26,012 nucleotides of DNA from NCBI GenBank assembly GCA_944323495.1, contig CALUSZ010000005.1, positions 1 through 26,012 on the forward strand. The letters run 5' to 3'. Both the position numbers and the translations under genes were made by a program. Below, piece after piece: positions 1 through 8,460 of this stretch. The DNA is from Candidatus Gastranaerophilales bacterium (GTDB lineage: Bacteria > Cyanobacteriota > Vampirovibrionia > Gastranaerophilales > Gastranaerophilaceae). Within the stretch, counting starts at the first letter, position 1; each line of letters starts with the position of its first letter. The notes beneath the pieces were generated by a model. That model was not told the DNA's origin, ran no database searches, and worked only from the letters and a program-made list of their open reading frames with translations.

Positions 1-17
1 AACATACTTTCGTTCAT
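1..17 (-). CDS. Start of a gene running off the left edge (possibly gcvH)
   Basis: Only the first codons are in the window: ATG at 17-15, reading M-N-E-S-M. An AGGAG Shine-Dalgarno lies about 8 bases upstream, at roughly 26-30 on this strand. The gene follows the gcvT stop codon by 16 bases on the same strand, so it is probably in the same transcript. Genes after gcvT are often gcvH or gcvPA, but five codons cannot identify it. The start is supported by RBS spacing; the product is a guess from neighbourhood. Confidence 0.5.
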
Positions 18-33
18 TCGATTAGTCTCCTAT

Positions 34-1140
34 TTATATACAATTTGTTTTATTCTTTTTTTCTACAAAACGTCTTTTAACGATTTCAGCATTGTCTAAT
101 TTTTTACGTATTAATATTTGAATTGTAGAGCCTACAGCTAATTTGTCAAGGTTTTTTACATATCCCATTCCGATATTTTCTCCTCGAATCGGCGAAACTC
201 CTCCGCTTGTTACAATTCCGACCCTTTCATCATTAAAGAAAATTTCATACTCATGTCTTGCAATCGATTTATCAAGCATTTTAAAACCAATAAGTTTTTT
301 CTCAACGCCGTCTTTTAATTGTTTTTCAATAGCGTTTTTGCCATTATAATCTTCTGTTTTAGTTTTACAAACCGACCAGGATAGTCCTGCCTCAACCGGA
401 GTGGTATTTTCATCCAGGTCATTGCCGTATAGATGCAGGCCTGCTTCAAGGCGCAAGGTATCTCTGGCGCCAAGCCCTATAGGTTTTATCCCAAAAGATT
501 CACCAGAGGCAAGAAGTTTATCCCACAGATACTCTGAGAATTCGTTTCTTACAAGGATTTCAACACCATCTTCTCCTGTATAACCGGTTCTGGATATCCA
601 AACATTTATATTAAAAAGTTCGCTTCTCTTTATATGGAAAAATTCCGGCAGGTTCTCAACCCCTAAAGTCTTAATCAACTCGCAAGACTTTGGACCTTGA
701 AGAGCAAGAAGAGAGTAGTTATGGGACTCATTAACGATAGAAACATCAAAGCCGCACTTATTCCTTACCATCCAGTTTAAATCTTCATCAATTCTTGAGG
801 CATTTGCTATTATAAGATATTTATTCTCTTCAAGCTTATAAATGATTAAATCGTCAATAATTCCGCCTTTTTTATTTGTGAGCTGGCAATAAACAGCTTT
901 TAAATCTGCCAGTTTTGAAATGTCTTGCGGAACAAGTTTATTAAGAAACGGCTGTGCGTCATCTCCAAATACAATAATTTCCCCCATATGAGAAACATCA
1001 AAAATTCCAACTGCCTCTCTTACTGTCTTATGTTCTTCTATAATAGAAGAATACTGAACCGGCATATCCCATCCTGCAAAATCTACCATTCTGGCGCCAA
1101 GTGCAACATGTTTATCATGTAAAAAAGTCTGTTTTGTCAT
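34..1140 (-). CDS. gcvT: Aminomethyltransferase, glycine cleavage system T protein
   Basis: The 368-residue protein has the normal GcvT length. It should transfer the methylene group from aminomethylated GcvH lipoyl to tetrahydrofolate, releasing ammonia, in the cytosolic glycine cleavage complex. Seen: the N-terminal block around residues 13-52 (GARMVDFAGWDMPVQY then FDVSHMGE), the folate-site block KGGIIDD (91-97, with the catalytic Asp expected at D96 or D97), and a C-terminal domain with the usual SGGVSP and GMGYV blocks. The start ATG at 1140 has a G-rich Shine-Dalgarno (GGGGGGAG) about 4 bases upstream and a consensus-like promoter behind it. No glycine riboswitch fits: the gap to dnaJ is only 65 bases. 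Another reading frame opens 16 bases after the stop, so more gcv genes may lie to the left. Confidence 0.95.
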   Translation of the reverse strand: MTKQTFLHDKHVALGARMVDFAGWDMPVQYSSIIEEHKTVREAVGIFDVSHMGEIIVFGDDAQPFLNKLVPQDISKLADLKAVYCQLTNKKGGIIDDLIIYKLEENKYLIIANASRIDEDLNWMVRNKCGFDVSIVNESHNYSLLALQGPKSCELIKTLGVENLPEFFHIKRSELFNINVWISRTGYTGEDGVEILVRNEFSEYLWDKLLASGESFGIKPIGLGARDTLRLEAGLHLYGNDLDENTTPVEAGLSWSVCKTKTEDYNGKNAIEKQLKDGVEKKLIGFKMLDKSIARHEYEIFFNDERVGIVTSGGVSPIRGENIGMGYVKNLDKLAVGSTIQILIRKKLDNAEIVKRRFVEKKNKTNCI

Positions 1141-1160
1141 ATACTCCCCCCGTACTTTTT

Positions 1161-1189
1161 ATTGTCTTTATAAATTCAGGTTATGTCAA
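1161..1189 (-). promoter_or_regulatory. Predicted sigma70-type promoter for gcvT
   Basis: On the minus strand a perfect TTGACA (1189-1184) is followed by a 17-base spacer and GACAAT (1166-1161, 4 of 6 matches to TATAAT). The expected start point is near 1154, giving a leader of about 14 bases that contains the Shine-Dalgarno. It lies between dnaJ and gcvT, so gcvT can be transcribed independently of dnaJ. Confidence 0.55.
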
Positions 1190-1205
1190 GAGGGGAAAAG
1201 AAGTA

Positions 1206-2237
1206 TTATTGAAGTGACTGAATTTTTTTATATAAATCTATAACTTCTTTAGACATATTTTTAGGAATTATGATTTTAATTTTTGCATTTAAATCACCGT
1301 ATCCGCTTGACTTAGGAAGCCCCATCTGTTTTAGTCTTAGAGCCTGGCCGCTTGATACACCTGCAGGTATTTTAATGTTCAGCTTTCCATGCAAAGTATC
1401 AATTTCTTTAGAACATCCGAGTACAGCCTCCGGAGGTGTGATTTCAACTTCCTTAATAAGATTTTCGCCATCAAACTCATATTCGCTGTCTTTAAAATGG
1501 ACAATTAAATAAAGATCACCTTTGTTACCATAAGCATCTGATTTTCCTTCACCTTTAAGCCTTACTTTTTTCCCTTCGGTAACGCCCTTTGGAAGTTTTA
1601 CCTTGACTGTTCTTGGGGTCGATACAATACCAGTACCTCCGCAATGATTACAATAACCATTTCCATTGCAAAAACCACATTTTTCAACGTCAGTAAATGT
1701 TACGGAAATAGGCTTTCCATCAAAGATTTCTTTTGCTGTAACATTTAAATTCTTTGTTATATCTAAATCTTCTGATTTAGGCTGTGTACTTCTTCTTTGT
1801 CTTGTACTTCTACCTGCAGCCTGCGAAAAATCAAATCCGCCGAAGTTTTGAGATGTGCTGCGGCCTCCGCCCATAGAGCCACCCATCATATCGCCAAATA
1901 ATGAGCTGAAAAAGTCAGAAAAGCCTGCGCCACCAAAGTCAAAACTTTGACCGCCGCCTTGATTAAAATTAAAACTAAAATTCTCAAATCCCGGAGGCGG
2001 AGTATAATCAGCACCCCCTTGCCAGTTTGAACCTAAGCTGTCATATCTTTGGCGCTTTGCCTTATCTGACAAAACTTCGTATGCTTCATTTATATCTTTA
2101 AATTTTTCTTCTGCCTCTTTTGTTTTATTAACATCAGGATGGTATTTTCTTGCAAGTTTTCTGTATGCTGATTTTATTGCTGCTGTATCAGCATCACGGC
2201 TTACGCCAAGTATTTCATAATAGTCTTTATATTTCAT
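1206..2237 (-). CDS. DnaJ-family co-chaperone with only two zinc-finger repeats
   Basis: A 343-residue Hsp40 that should stimulate the ATPase of DnaK through its J domain (residues 5-70, HPD at 33-35). A Gly/Phe/Ser-rich linker covers about 72-145, followed by two DnaJ C-terminal substrate-binding domains (about 160-340). Classical DnaJ carries four CxxCxGxG repeats forming two zinc sites, and CbpA has none. Here there are exactly two repeats, C187-C190 (CGFCNGNG) and C196-C199 (CNHCGGTG), separated by one residue, enough for one four-cysteine zinc site. The protein is therefore intermediate between class A and class B J-proteins, and I give no symbol because dnaJ versus cbpA is ambiguous. 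The start ATG at 2237 has AAGGA 7 bases upstream. It is divergent from the PAS/kinase-like gene. Confidence 0.9.
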   Translation of the reverse strand: MKYKDYYEILGVSRDADTAAIKSAYRKLARKYHPDVNKTKEAEEKFKDINEAYEVLSDKAKRQRYDSLGSNWQGGADYTPPPGFENFSFNFNQGGGQSFDFGGAGFSDFFSSLFGDMMGGSMGGGRSTSQNFGGFDFSQAAGRSTRQRRSTQPKSEDLDITKNLNVTAKEIFDGKPISVTFTDVEKCGFCNGNGYCNHCGGTGIVSTPRTVKVKLPKGVTEGKKVRLKGEGKSDAYGNKGDLYLIVHFKDSEYEFDGENLIKEVEITPPEAVLGCSKEIDTLHGKLNIKIPAGVSSGQALRLKQMGLPKSSGYGDLNAKIKIIIPKNMSKEVIDLYKKIQSLQ

Positions 2238-2321
2238 AGCTTATCCTTCTTATATTTCTTTATACTTTAATCTTAATACAAAAAATTACAAAACTTAATA
2301 ATTTTAATCTTTTTTTAATAG

Positions 2322-2327
2322 TATAAT
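2322..2327 (+). promoter_or_regulatory. Perfect -10 box upstream of the kinase-like gene
   Basis: TATAAT at 2322-2327 would start transcription near 2334, inside the divergent gap between dnaJ and the PAS protein. No good -35 is seen at 16-18 bases upstream (region 2298-2305 is AT-only), so activity may need an activator or be weak. It places the GTG at 2331 outside or at the very edge of the transcript and so favours the ATG at 2367. Confidence 0.4.
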
Positions 2328-2366
2328 TTTGTGATAAAATACAAACAAAGGAAATATAAGATTTTT

Positions 2367-3449
2367 ATGGATATAAAAAAAATATTATTTAAAACGAATT
2401 CTATTGATGTAGAAAAAGCTCTTCCGGATGCTTTAATACTTTGTTCAAAAGACGGAAAAATTCAATGGGTTAATGATGTAGCTGCAGAAATATTCGAAAC
2501 TTCTAAAATGCATCTTTTAACCTCTAATATCTCCGATTTTATCGAAAATCCTGTGAATTTAATCTCAAATTCACTTATTCTTCATAAACCTGTTATTACG
2601 AAGTTTGTTGACAAAGAAATTTACTTTGACATGACGGTTAAGGAAATAAATGAAGGATATGTTTTAGATTTTAGAGATGCTGTTGAACTTCCGGCAGTTC
2701 ATGCCAATGAAGAAGAAATAAATACTGTAAATAGAGAAAAAAATAAATTCTTGCTAAAATTAGCAAATGATTTAAAATCTCCAATACAGTCAATTGTAGG
2801 TTTTTCTCAGGCTATGGCAGATGGTCTTGGCGGTAAAATGTCAGAACAGCAAGAAAAATATATTAAAATTATTAATAAAAATTCTTCTGATCTTATGTAC
2901 TTTGTAGGGAAACTGCTTGAACTCTCGCAGACAGAGTCTTTGCTTAATGAACCTGACAATAAAACCTTTGATATTGTTGGTATGATAAATTCTGTTGTAA
3001 GATATAATGAACAGTTATTTAAAGGAAAAGATGTAAAAATAACAGTAAAACAAGATAATGAGCTAAGAAAAACAATAAACTCTGATGAAAATATACTAAA
3101 AAATATTATACAAGATCTTTTAGAAGTTATTCTTAAATCCGTAGATTTGGGAGAAGTTATTATTGAGATTGCCAATCCGGATGAAGAATTAATTGCATCA
3201 AAAGGCTTGCCGCCATCACAATATGTAGTAATTTCGCTCTCAAGCAGTGCACTTCTTCTTTCAGAAAATGATTTAGAATGTATGTTTGATCCATATAAAA
3301 TAGTTGACTCTGCAAATAGAAAAAATGTACTTCGAGCTATTGTACTTGCTAGCGTAAAAAATCTGGTACAAGAGTTAAGAGGTGTTGTTTGGGTTGAATC
3401 AAAAATATTAAAGAATACAAGTTTTAATGTAATTATTCCGTCAAACTAA
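2367..3449 (+). CDS. PAS-domain protein with degenerate histidine-kinase core (pseudokinase)
   Basis: From ATG 2367 the protein has 360 residues: a PAS-like sensor region (about 18-108), a helical dimerisation (DHp-like) region (about 122-195) and an HATPase-like fold (about 235-358). The overall fold follows hybrid-type sensor kinases (IVGFS, then VWVES near the end), but every catalytic motif is changed. The phosphoacceptor His of SHELRTP reads A-N-D-L-K-S-P with Asn at 134. The N-box Asn is replaced (E253 by alignment). The DxGxG box reads SSSALLL (292-298), and the GTGLGL lid is replaced by charged residues around 318-323. It should therefore neither autophosphorylate nor bind ATP normally, and may act as a scaffold or ligand-sensing partner; that role is inference. 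The start is uncertain: GTG 2331 would add 12 residues but lies too close to TATAAT at 2322; ATG 2367 has AAGGA at a long 14-base spacing. The ABC ATPase follows after 15 bases. Confidence 0.8.
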   Translation: MDIKKILFKTNSIDVEKALPDALILCSKDGKIQWVNDVAAEIFETSKMHLLTSNISDFIENPVNLISNSLILHKPVITKFVDKEIYFDMTVKEINEGYVLDFRDAVELPAVHANEEEINTVNREKNKFLLKLANDLKSPIQSIVGFSQAMADGLGGKMSEQQEKYIKIINKNSSDLMYFVGKLLELSQTESLLNEPDNKTFDIVGMINSVVRYNEQLFKGKDVKITVKQDNELRKTINSDENILKNIIQDLLEVILKSVDLGEVIIEIANPDEELIASKGLPPSQYVVISLSSSALLLSENDLECMFDPYKIVDSANRKNVLRAIVLASVKNLVQELRGVVWVESKILKNTSFNVIIPSN

Positions 3450-3464
3450 TTTAGGGGTACAGGG

Positions 3465-4493
3465 ATGAGCAGTGTTATTTTAAAAAATCTTGTAAAAACT
3501 TATGATGGAAAGAAAAATGTTATTGATAACATTAATCTTGAAATTAAAGATAAAGAATTTATAGTTCTGGTGGGCTCCTCCGGATGCGGGAAGTCTACAA
3601 TACTAAGACTTATTGCAGGGTTAGAAGATATCTCATCGGGTGAGATTTTAATTGATAATAAAATTGTAAACGGCATGCACCCTAAGGATAGGGATATTGC
3701 ATTTGTCTTTCAAAGCTATGCCCTTTACCCTCATATGAGTGTATATGATAATATTGCATTCGGACTAAGAATGCGTAAATATGATAAAAACATTATAAAA
3801 GAAAAAGTTTTAGATGCTGCAAGGGCTTTAAATCTTGAAGATTTACTAAACCGTAAGCCTAAGCAGCTTTCAGGAGGACAAAGGCAGAGGGTTGCTCTTG
3901 GGCGTGCAATTGTAAGAAATCCAAAGGTATTTTTGATGGATGAACCTTTGTCTAACCTGGATGCAAATTTGAGAGTACAGATGCGCTCTGAAATAAAAAG
4001 ACTGCATAACAAGTTAAAAACAACTTTTATATATGTAACACATGACCAAACAGAAGCTTTAACAATGGGAGATAGGATTGTTATACTGGATAAAGGTAAA
4101 ATTCAGCAGGCAGACTCTCCTGAGGTAATATATAATAAGCCTTGTAATAAATTTGTTGCAGGATTTATCGGACAAATGAATTTTATTGATGTAAATATCG
4201 AAAACCAATGTTTCGAAATAGAAGGACATTGGTTTAAGGTTAATAAACCTGTCACGGGAAATATATGCATAGGTATAAGAGCTGAAAAAATGATTACCGG
4301 CAATGTCTCAATTCCTGTTAAACCTGAAATAATTGAAATGACAGGCGGAGAAAGAATCATTTATTTCAGTCTAAACAATTGCAGGTGCAGTGCTAAAGTT
4401 CCTTTGGATTATAAGATTGGAGAAGAAGTAGAATTAAAAATTTCTATTGAGGATATGTATTTCTTTGATAAGAATAGCGGAGATGTAATTTAG
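3465..4493 (+). CDS. ABC transporter ATP-binding protein, UgpC/MalK/MsmK type
   Basis: A 342-residue ATPase of the carbohydrate-uptake class (CUT1) that powers import of sugars or glycerol-phosphate through separate permeases. Seen: Walker A GSSGCGKST (37-45), Q-loop near 83, signature LSGGQ (135-139), Walker B FLMDE (156-160), D-loop SNLD, switch His 193 in THDQTEA, then a C-terminal TOBE-like regulatory domain (about 235-342). AGGGG lies 6 bases before the start. No permease or binding protein is encoded nearby, so this is probably a shared ATPase of the MsmK kind that serves transporters encoded elsewhere. It sits 15 bases after the pseudokinase gene and one base before the AsmA-like gene, so all three are likely co-transcribed. 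The substrate cannot be read from the sequence. Confidence 0.9.
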   Translation: MSSVILKNLVKTYDGKKNVIDNINLEIKDKEFIVLVGSSGCGKSTILRLIAGLEDISSGEILIDNKIVNGMHPKDRDIAFVFQSYALYPHMSVYDNIAFGLRMRKYDKNIIKEKVLDAARALNLEDLLNRKPKQLSGGQRQRVALGRAIVRNPKVFLMDEPLSNLDANLRVQMRSEIKRLHNKLKTTFIYVTHDQTEALTMGDRIVILDKGKIQQADSPEVIYNKPCNKFVAGFIGQMNFIDVNIENQCFEIEGHWFKVNKPVTGNICIGIRAEKMITGNVSIPVKPEIIEMTGGERIIYFSLNNCRCSAKVPLDYKIGEEVELKISIEDMYFFDKNSGDVI

Positions 4494-4494
4494 T

Positions 4495-7400
4495 ATGAAA
4501 AAGTATAAAGTTTTTATGATTGCGACCTTAGTAATAATAGGTTTATTAGTATCGGTTTGTTTTATACCTATAAATGCTTCAAAATTTATTCCAGAAGTAG
4601 AAGAACAGGTAACTAAAGATTTAGGTATCCAGATTCATATAGAAAAACTTATTCTTCGCTTAGGCCCTGCGTTGAAGCTTAAAGCACCTGTAATGCATAT
4701 GATGTATAGTGATGGGCAAAAATTTGCACAGTTTGATAATGTAAGGTTCTTTATCCCTTGGTCTGTTTTAATCAAAAAAGATAGTGTGGTCGTAAAACGT
4801 ATATATGCTGATAAATTTATAGTTAAGCTGAATTCAGATGATAAATATTTGCAGGCTCTGGTTGAAAAACTAAAAGAAAAAGATTTTGAGGAAACACCTG
4901 ATGTTACTTTTAAGTCGTACAGCATTTCTTATTATGATAAGGCCATTGATAAAATATTAAAACTTACAGGCTCTTTTTTAGATATAGCTAAAATCCCTAA
5001 TTATAAAAATCGAAGCCTTAAATCTATTGGTGAATTTTTTATTAACGATAAAAAATATTTAACCTATGATATATCTGTTATACCTAATATAGAACTGCCT
5101 AAAAATACCAAAAAGACTTTTGATATAGATGAGTTTTTGAAACAGATGGAGCTTCTTGATTTTCACTCCGATATTATTGCAGATTTGAAGCTTTATAAAA
5201 ATATCAACGGAGAAACACAAATTTCTGGGTTGGTTAATGTAGATAATATCTCAGTGCTTGATCCGGAGAAGAAAAACCCGAAAAGTTTTATTTATCTTAC
5301 GTTCTTAGGTGATAAAACCGGAGTGTTATCTAATATTTATGCCTCTAGTGACAAAAAAGTTTATATAGACGGGGTTATTAATAATTCTAAAAAACCCGGT
5401 GTTGATTTAAAGGTCAAAACTGATGAAATACAGCTTTCAGATTTGTACAGAAAAATAAAACTTCTTGCAGATTGTTCACAACTTAAGGGACTTGACTCTG
5501 TATCCGGCCGATTAAAGGCAGATTTCAACATAAAAGGAGACTTAAACAAAATCAAATCATCAGGATATTTAAAGATTTCAGATGCTGCTATAAAAGCAAA
5601 CGGAATCGATATTAATAAAATTTCTTCGGATATAGATTTTTCAAATAATGTAATTAATATAACGGATGCTGTCGGTTACGTAAACAATGCGCCTATTATG
5701 CTAAAGGGTAAGATTGATCGTAATATTGATATCGAAGTGCTTATGAACAAAGTGGAGCTTGAGCACCTTTGCCCTTCTAATTTAGGAATAAAAAGCGGCG
5801 TTGCTTCGCTGGTAGCAAATATATCAGGAACTTTTGATAATATAATACACAAAGAAAATCTTCAGATTGATAACTTTAAAGCTGTTAATAAGAAAAATAA
5901 CATTGCTTTTTCAAGTCTTAAAATAGATACAAATAAAAATAATATCGCATATATTAATAATTTAAGCTTCCAATGCGATAAAACAGAAAAAATAAAGCTT
6001 CCTCTTTTAAAAGTTTACATTGAGCGTGACTCTCTAAAAATTCCAGAGACAAATATATTCATGCCAAATTCAAAATTAACAGCAAAAGCGGAGGTTATGA
6101 ACTATAATTCCAAAGATTTAACATTCAGCACAAATTTAAGCGGATTTATAAATTCCAGGGATATAAAAGTGGTTAAGGGGAATTATGCGACTTATCCTAT
6201 AATTGTTACAATAAATGGGAATAAAGATGTTCAAAATATTACGGGACAGCTTCTAATGGAAAAAGCTTTAATATTAGATGAACCATCTATAATTAACCTT
6301 GCTGCGAAGCTGGAAAATAATATATTAAAAATTGACGATTTGAGTATCTCTTCATTTAAAGGAAAATTTGTACCTGATTTTAAATCAAATTTAAAAGGAC
6401 AGAAGCGGGTATTGATATCCGGTAATATTGAAAACCTTGAAGTTCCTGTGTTTAGAAACATAAGAGTGTTTATACCGCAGATGCTCAATATAACTCTCTT
6501 AGATACAATTGCACAGCTTAAGGGAGATATATTTATTAATGGAAAACTAAACCAGCCGGATATTGTGGGACAAATTAGCATACAAAATCTAATTAATCAA
6601 TTTTTACAACTGACAATTAATAATATGACAGTTGACTTTAATAAAAATATTGCTGTTATTAATGCACCGCTTATTAAAATTGCAGACTCTTCTATGGGGA
6701 TAAACTCTACTGTATCAACAAATATTTCAAACGAATTGTTTGTTAAAAATATAAATATAAAATCAAAATACTTCAATTCAGATACATATTTAATGTATAA
6801 AGACAGTCCTCTGTCAAAACTTATACCTATAAATATAAAGGATGGAAAATTTTATGCAGAAAAAGCTCTTATTAATGTATATAATTCTCCATTATATATG
6901 TCAGCACTTACGTCAGATTTCAAACTTCAGAATAATAATCTTATTCTAAGTAATATATCATCAGAGCTGTTTAATGGGAAACTGGCAGGTTCTCTTGAGT
7001 TCAATATAAAAGATGAACATTTTAATTCTAAAATTCAGGCACGTGGTGTAAGTGCGGCTCCGATATTTGATGTTATTGCAATAAAGAAAGATACTGTAAG
7101 CGGGGTAATGGACTTTGATTCAAATATTAGCGGCAATATATCGTCAAAACAATCGTTGAACGGTGACATTAAATTTATTGTACACAACGGAAGAATGGGA
7201 ACATTAGGGAAACTGGAGCATCTTTTATACGCACAAAACGTTATTGCTGATAATATGCTTAGAACATCATTGAGCATCGTAACTAAAGCTATTACGCTTA
7301 AAGATACCGGCTTATTTAAGTATTTAAGAGGTGATATTATTCTGGCAGATGGTATAGCACATGTAAAAATGCTTCAATCTCAAGGACCATTGATGTCACT

Positions 7401-7764
7401 TTTCATAAAGGGGTTATATAATCCATCAACTGACTATGCGAAATTGGTTGTTTTAGGCCGTCTCTCTGACGAAGTTATATCCGGACTTGGAGCTTTTGGA
7501 GATTTTTCCTGGAATAAATTATTAGTAATGCTTACAGGAGAAGATAATAAGTACAATATACTTCCTGAAGATTTTGAGAAACTTCCGCAGCTTCCTATGA
7601 AAAACACCAAAGAATTTAGAAGTGTCATAAACGGGGTTGTTGATAGGCCGAGTTCGGTAATTTTATTTAACTGGATTTCTTATTCAGAAAAATCTTACAG
7701 GCAGAAAGATGTGCCGATGACTGATGTTAAGGTCCCTGAATTTATTGAATCTATGCCATACTAA
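4495..7764 (+). CDS. AsmA-family envelope protein with N-terminal membrane anchor
   Basis: This 1089-residue protein begins with a short basic stretch and a hydrophobic segment (about residues 6-26), giving a single inner-membrane anchor with the bulk in the periplasm. The rest is long beta-rich sequence of the AsmA/TamB/YhdP kind, with recurring Ile/Asn-rich strands. The C-terminal 250 residues (SGVMDFDSNISGNISS, GDIKFIVHNGRMGTLGKLE, then the ADGIAHVK and LGRLSDEV blocks) look like the AsmA C-terminal region. In characterised relatives such proteins form lipid-carrying bridges between inner and outer membranes; transfer of that role here is inference. It begins one base after the ABC ATPase stop. 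There is no close Shine-Dalgarno other than inside the ATPase gene, which suggests translational coupling. It supports a two-membrane cell. Confidence 0.82.
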   Translation: MKKYKVFMIATLVIIGLLVSVCFIPINASKFIPEVEEQVTKDLGIQIHIEKLILRLGPALKLKAPVMHMMYSDGQKFAQFDNVRFFIPWSVLIKKDSVVVKRIYADKFIVKLNSDDKYLQALVEKLKEKDFEETPDVTFKSYSISYYDKAIDKILKLTGSFLDIAKIPNYKNRSLKSIGEFFINDKKYLTYDISVIPNIELPKNTKKTFDIDEFLKQMELLDFHSDIIADLKLYKNINGETQISGLVNVDNISVLDPEKKNPKSFIYLTFLGDKTGVLSNIYASSDKKVYIDGVINNSKKPGVDLKVKTDEIQLSDLYRKIKLLADCSQLKGLDSVSGRLKADFNIKGDLNKIKSSGYLKISDAAIKANGIDINKISSDIDFSNNVINITDAVGYVNNAPIMLKGKIDRNIDIEVLMNKVELEHLCPSNLGIKSGVASLVANISGTFDNIIHKENLQIDNFKAVNKKNNIAFSSLKIDTNKNNIAYINNLSFQCDKTEKIKLPLLKVYIERDSLKIPETNIFMPNSKLTAKAEVMNYNSKDLTFSTNLSGFINSRDIKVVKGNYATYPIIVTINGNKDVQNITGQLLMEKALILDEPSIINLAAKLENNILKIDDLSISSFKGKFVPDFKSNLKGQKRVLISGNIENLEVPVFRNIRVFIPQMLNITLLDTIAQLKGDIFINGKLNQPDIVGQISIQNLINQFLQLTINNMTVDFNKNIAVINAPLIKIADSSMGINSTVSTNISNELFVKNINIKSKYFNSDTYLMYKDSPLSKLIPINIKDGKFYAEKALINVYNSPLYMSALTSDFKLQNNNLILSNISSELFNGKLAGSLEFNIKDEHFNSKIQARGVSAAPIFDVIAIKKDTVSGVMDFDSNISGNISSKQSLNGDIKFIVHNGRMGTLGKLEHLLYAQNVIADNMLRTSLSIVTKAITLKDTGLFKYLRGDIILADGIAHVKMLQSQGPLMSLFIKGLYNPSTDYAKLVVLGRLSDEVISGLGAFGDFSWNKLLVMLTGEDNKYNILPEDFEKLPQLPMKNTKEFRSVINGVVDRPSSVILFNWISYSEKSYRQKDVPMTDVKVPEFIESMPY

Positions 7765-7813
7765 ATGCATGTGTATATGTCTGAAATTAATGCATATATA
7801 TGATACTCTGTTA

Positions 7814-7842
7814 TTGTTTTTTGGCTTATTGTTAACTATAAT
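7814..7842 (+). promoter_or_regulatory. Predicted promoter giving a leaderless start at 7850
   Basis: TTGTTT (7814-7819), 17-base spacer, perfect TATAAT (7837-7842). Seven bases separate the -10 box from ATG 7850, so transcription would begin at or one base before the start codon. No Shine-Dalgarno precedes that ATG. Confidence 0.45.
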
Positions 7843-7849
7843 AATAAGT

Positions 7850-8452
7850 ATGGATTTATTAAAGCTTGGACAAAAGTTAAGTTTGTGTTTTCAAAAAGAG
7901 GGAAACATCGTAGAGATAACCTGCAGTATATCCCAAATTTTAGCTGACAGACTTGTTATAGAATTGCCGCCTTATTTTATGCGTTATATTGAATACCTTG
8001 AAGTAGGGAAACGGCTTACAGTGAAAGTTTTTTCAAAGCTTGGAACAATTGATTTTAATACAGTTGTTATAACATCTCCTTTAGAGGAAAGTTTTTCTGT
8101 CGAACTCGATTATAATGCAATGAAATTAACTCCGGGAAAAGATATACCATTTGTTAATGCTATTGAACTGATGAACTTAAGGGCGGGTGATTTAGAATTA
8201 ACAGTGAAAACATTTGAAATTTCTACAGAATATATAAAGTTTTACAGTGATAAATCTTTAAATATAGGGGAAGTCTTTGAATGTGAATTACTTTTGCCTA
8301 AAAATTATGGTACAATATCTTTTAAGATAACACTTACAGAAGTAGATCCAGTGTATGATAATGAATATACAGCAGTGTATTCAACAATGTCTGAAGAAAA
8401 CAGGCAAGCATTATTGTATTATATGTATTTATATAGTAATAATTCTGACTAG
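7850..8452 (+). CDS. Degenerate PilZ / YcgR-like domain protein
   Basis: From ATG 7850 the protein has 200 residues. The N-terminal half (LLKLGQKLSLCF, then RLVIELPP) resembles the YcgR N-terminal domain, and the C-terminal half (about 101-195) has the beta pattern of PilZ, ending in a helix rich in Tyr/Met. PilZ proteins bind cyclic di-GMP through an RxxxR motif and D/NxSxxG. Here RxxxR is absent and the second motif reads E-I-S-T-E-Y (123-128), so binding is doubtful. The frame stays open upstream to ATG 7724, inside the AsmA-like gene, and would add a hydrophobic segment (LLLFFGLLLTIIIS). I prefer 7850 because the domain starts there, no earlier start has a Shine-Dalgarno, and the hydrophobic stretch is what a T-rich promoter reads as. 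A membrane-anchored form starting at 7790 or 7724 cannot be excluded. The TPR gene follows after 8 bases. Confidence 0.65.
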   Translation: MDLLKLGQKLSLCFQKEGNIVEITCSISQILADRLVIELPPYFMRYIEYLEVGKRLTVKVFSKLGTIDFNTVVITSPLEESFSVELDYNAMKLTPGKDIPFVNAIELMNLRAGDLELTVKTFEISTEYIKFYSDKSLNIGEVFECELLLPKNYGTISFKITLTEVDPVYDNEYTAVYSTMSEENRQALLYYMYLYSNNSD

Positions 8453-8460
8453 GAAAGAAA

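Noticed and set aside
1141..1205. Glycine riboswitch upstream of gcvT
   Set aside because: Only 65 bases, mostly occupied by a promoter and RBS, and no paired aptamer-like stems.
7724..7849. Membrane-anchored N-terminus of the PilZ-like protein from ATG 7724 or 7790
   Set aside because: No Shine-Dalgarno at either start. The hydrophobic stretch coincides with a T-rich promoter segment, and the recognisable domain begins at 7850. Kept as an alternative only.
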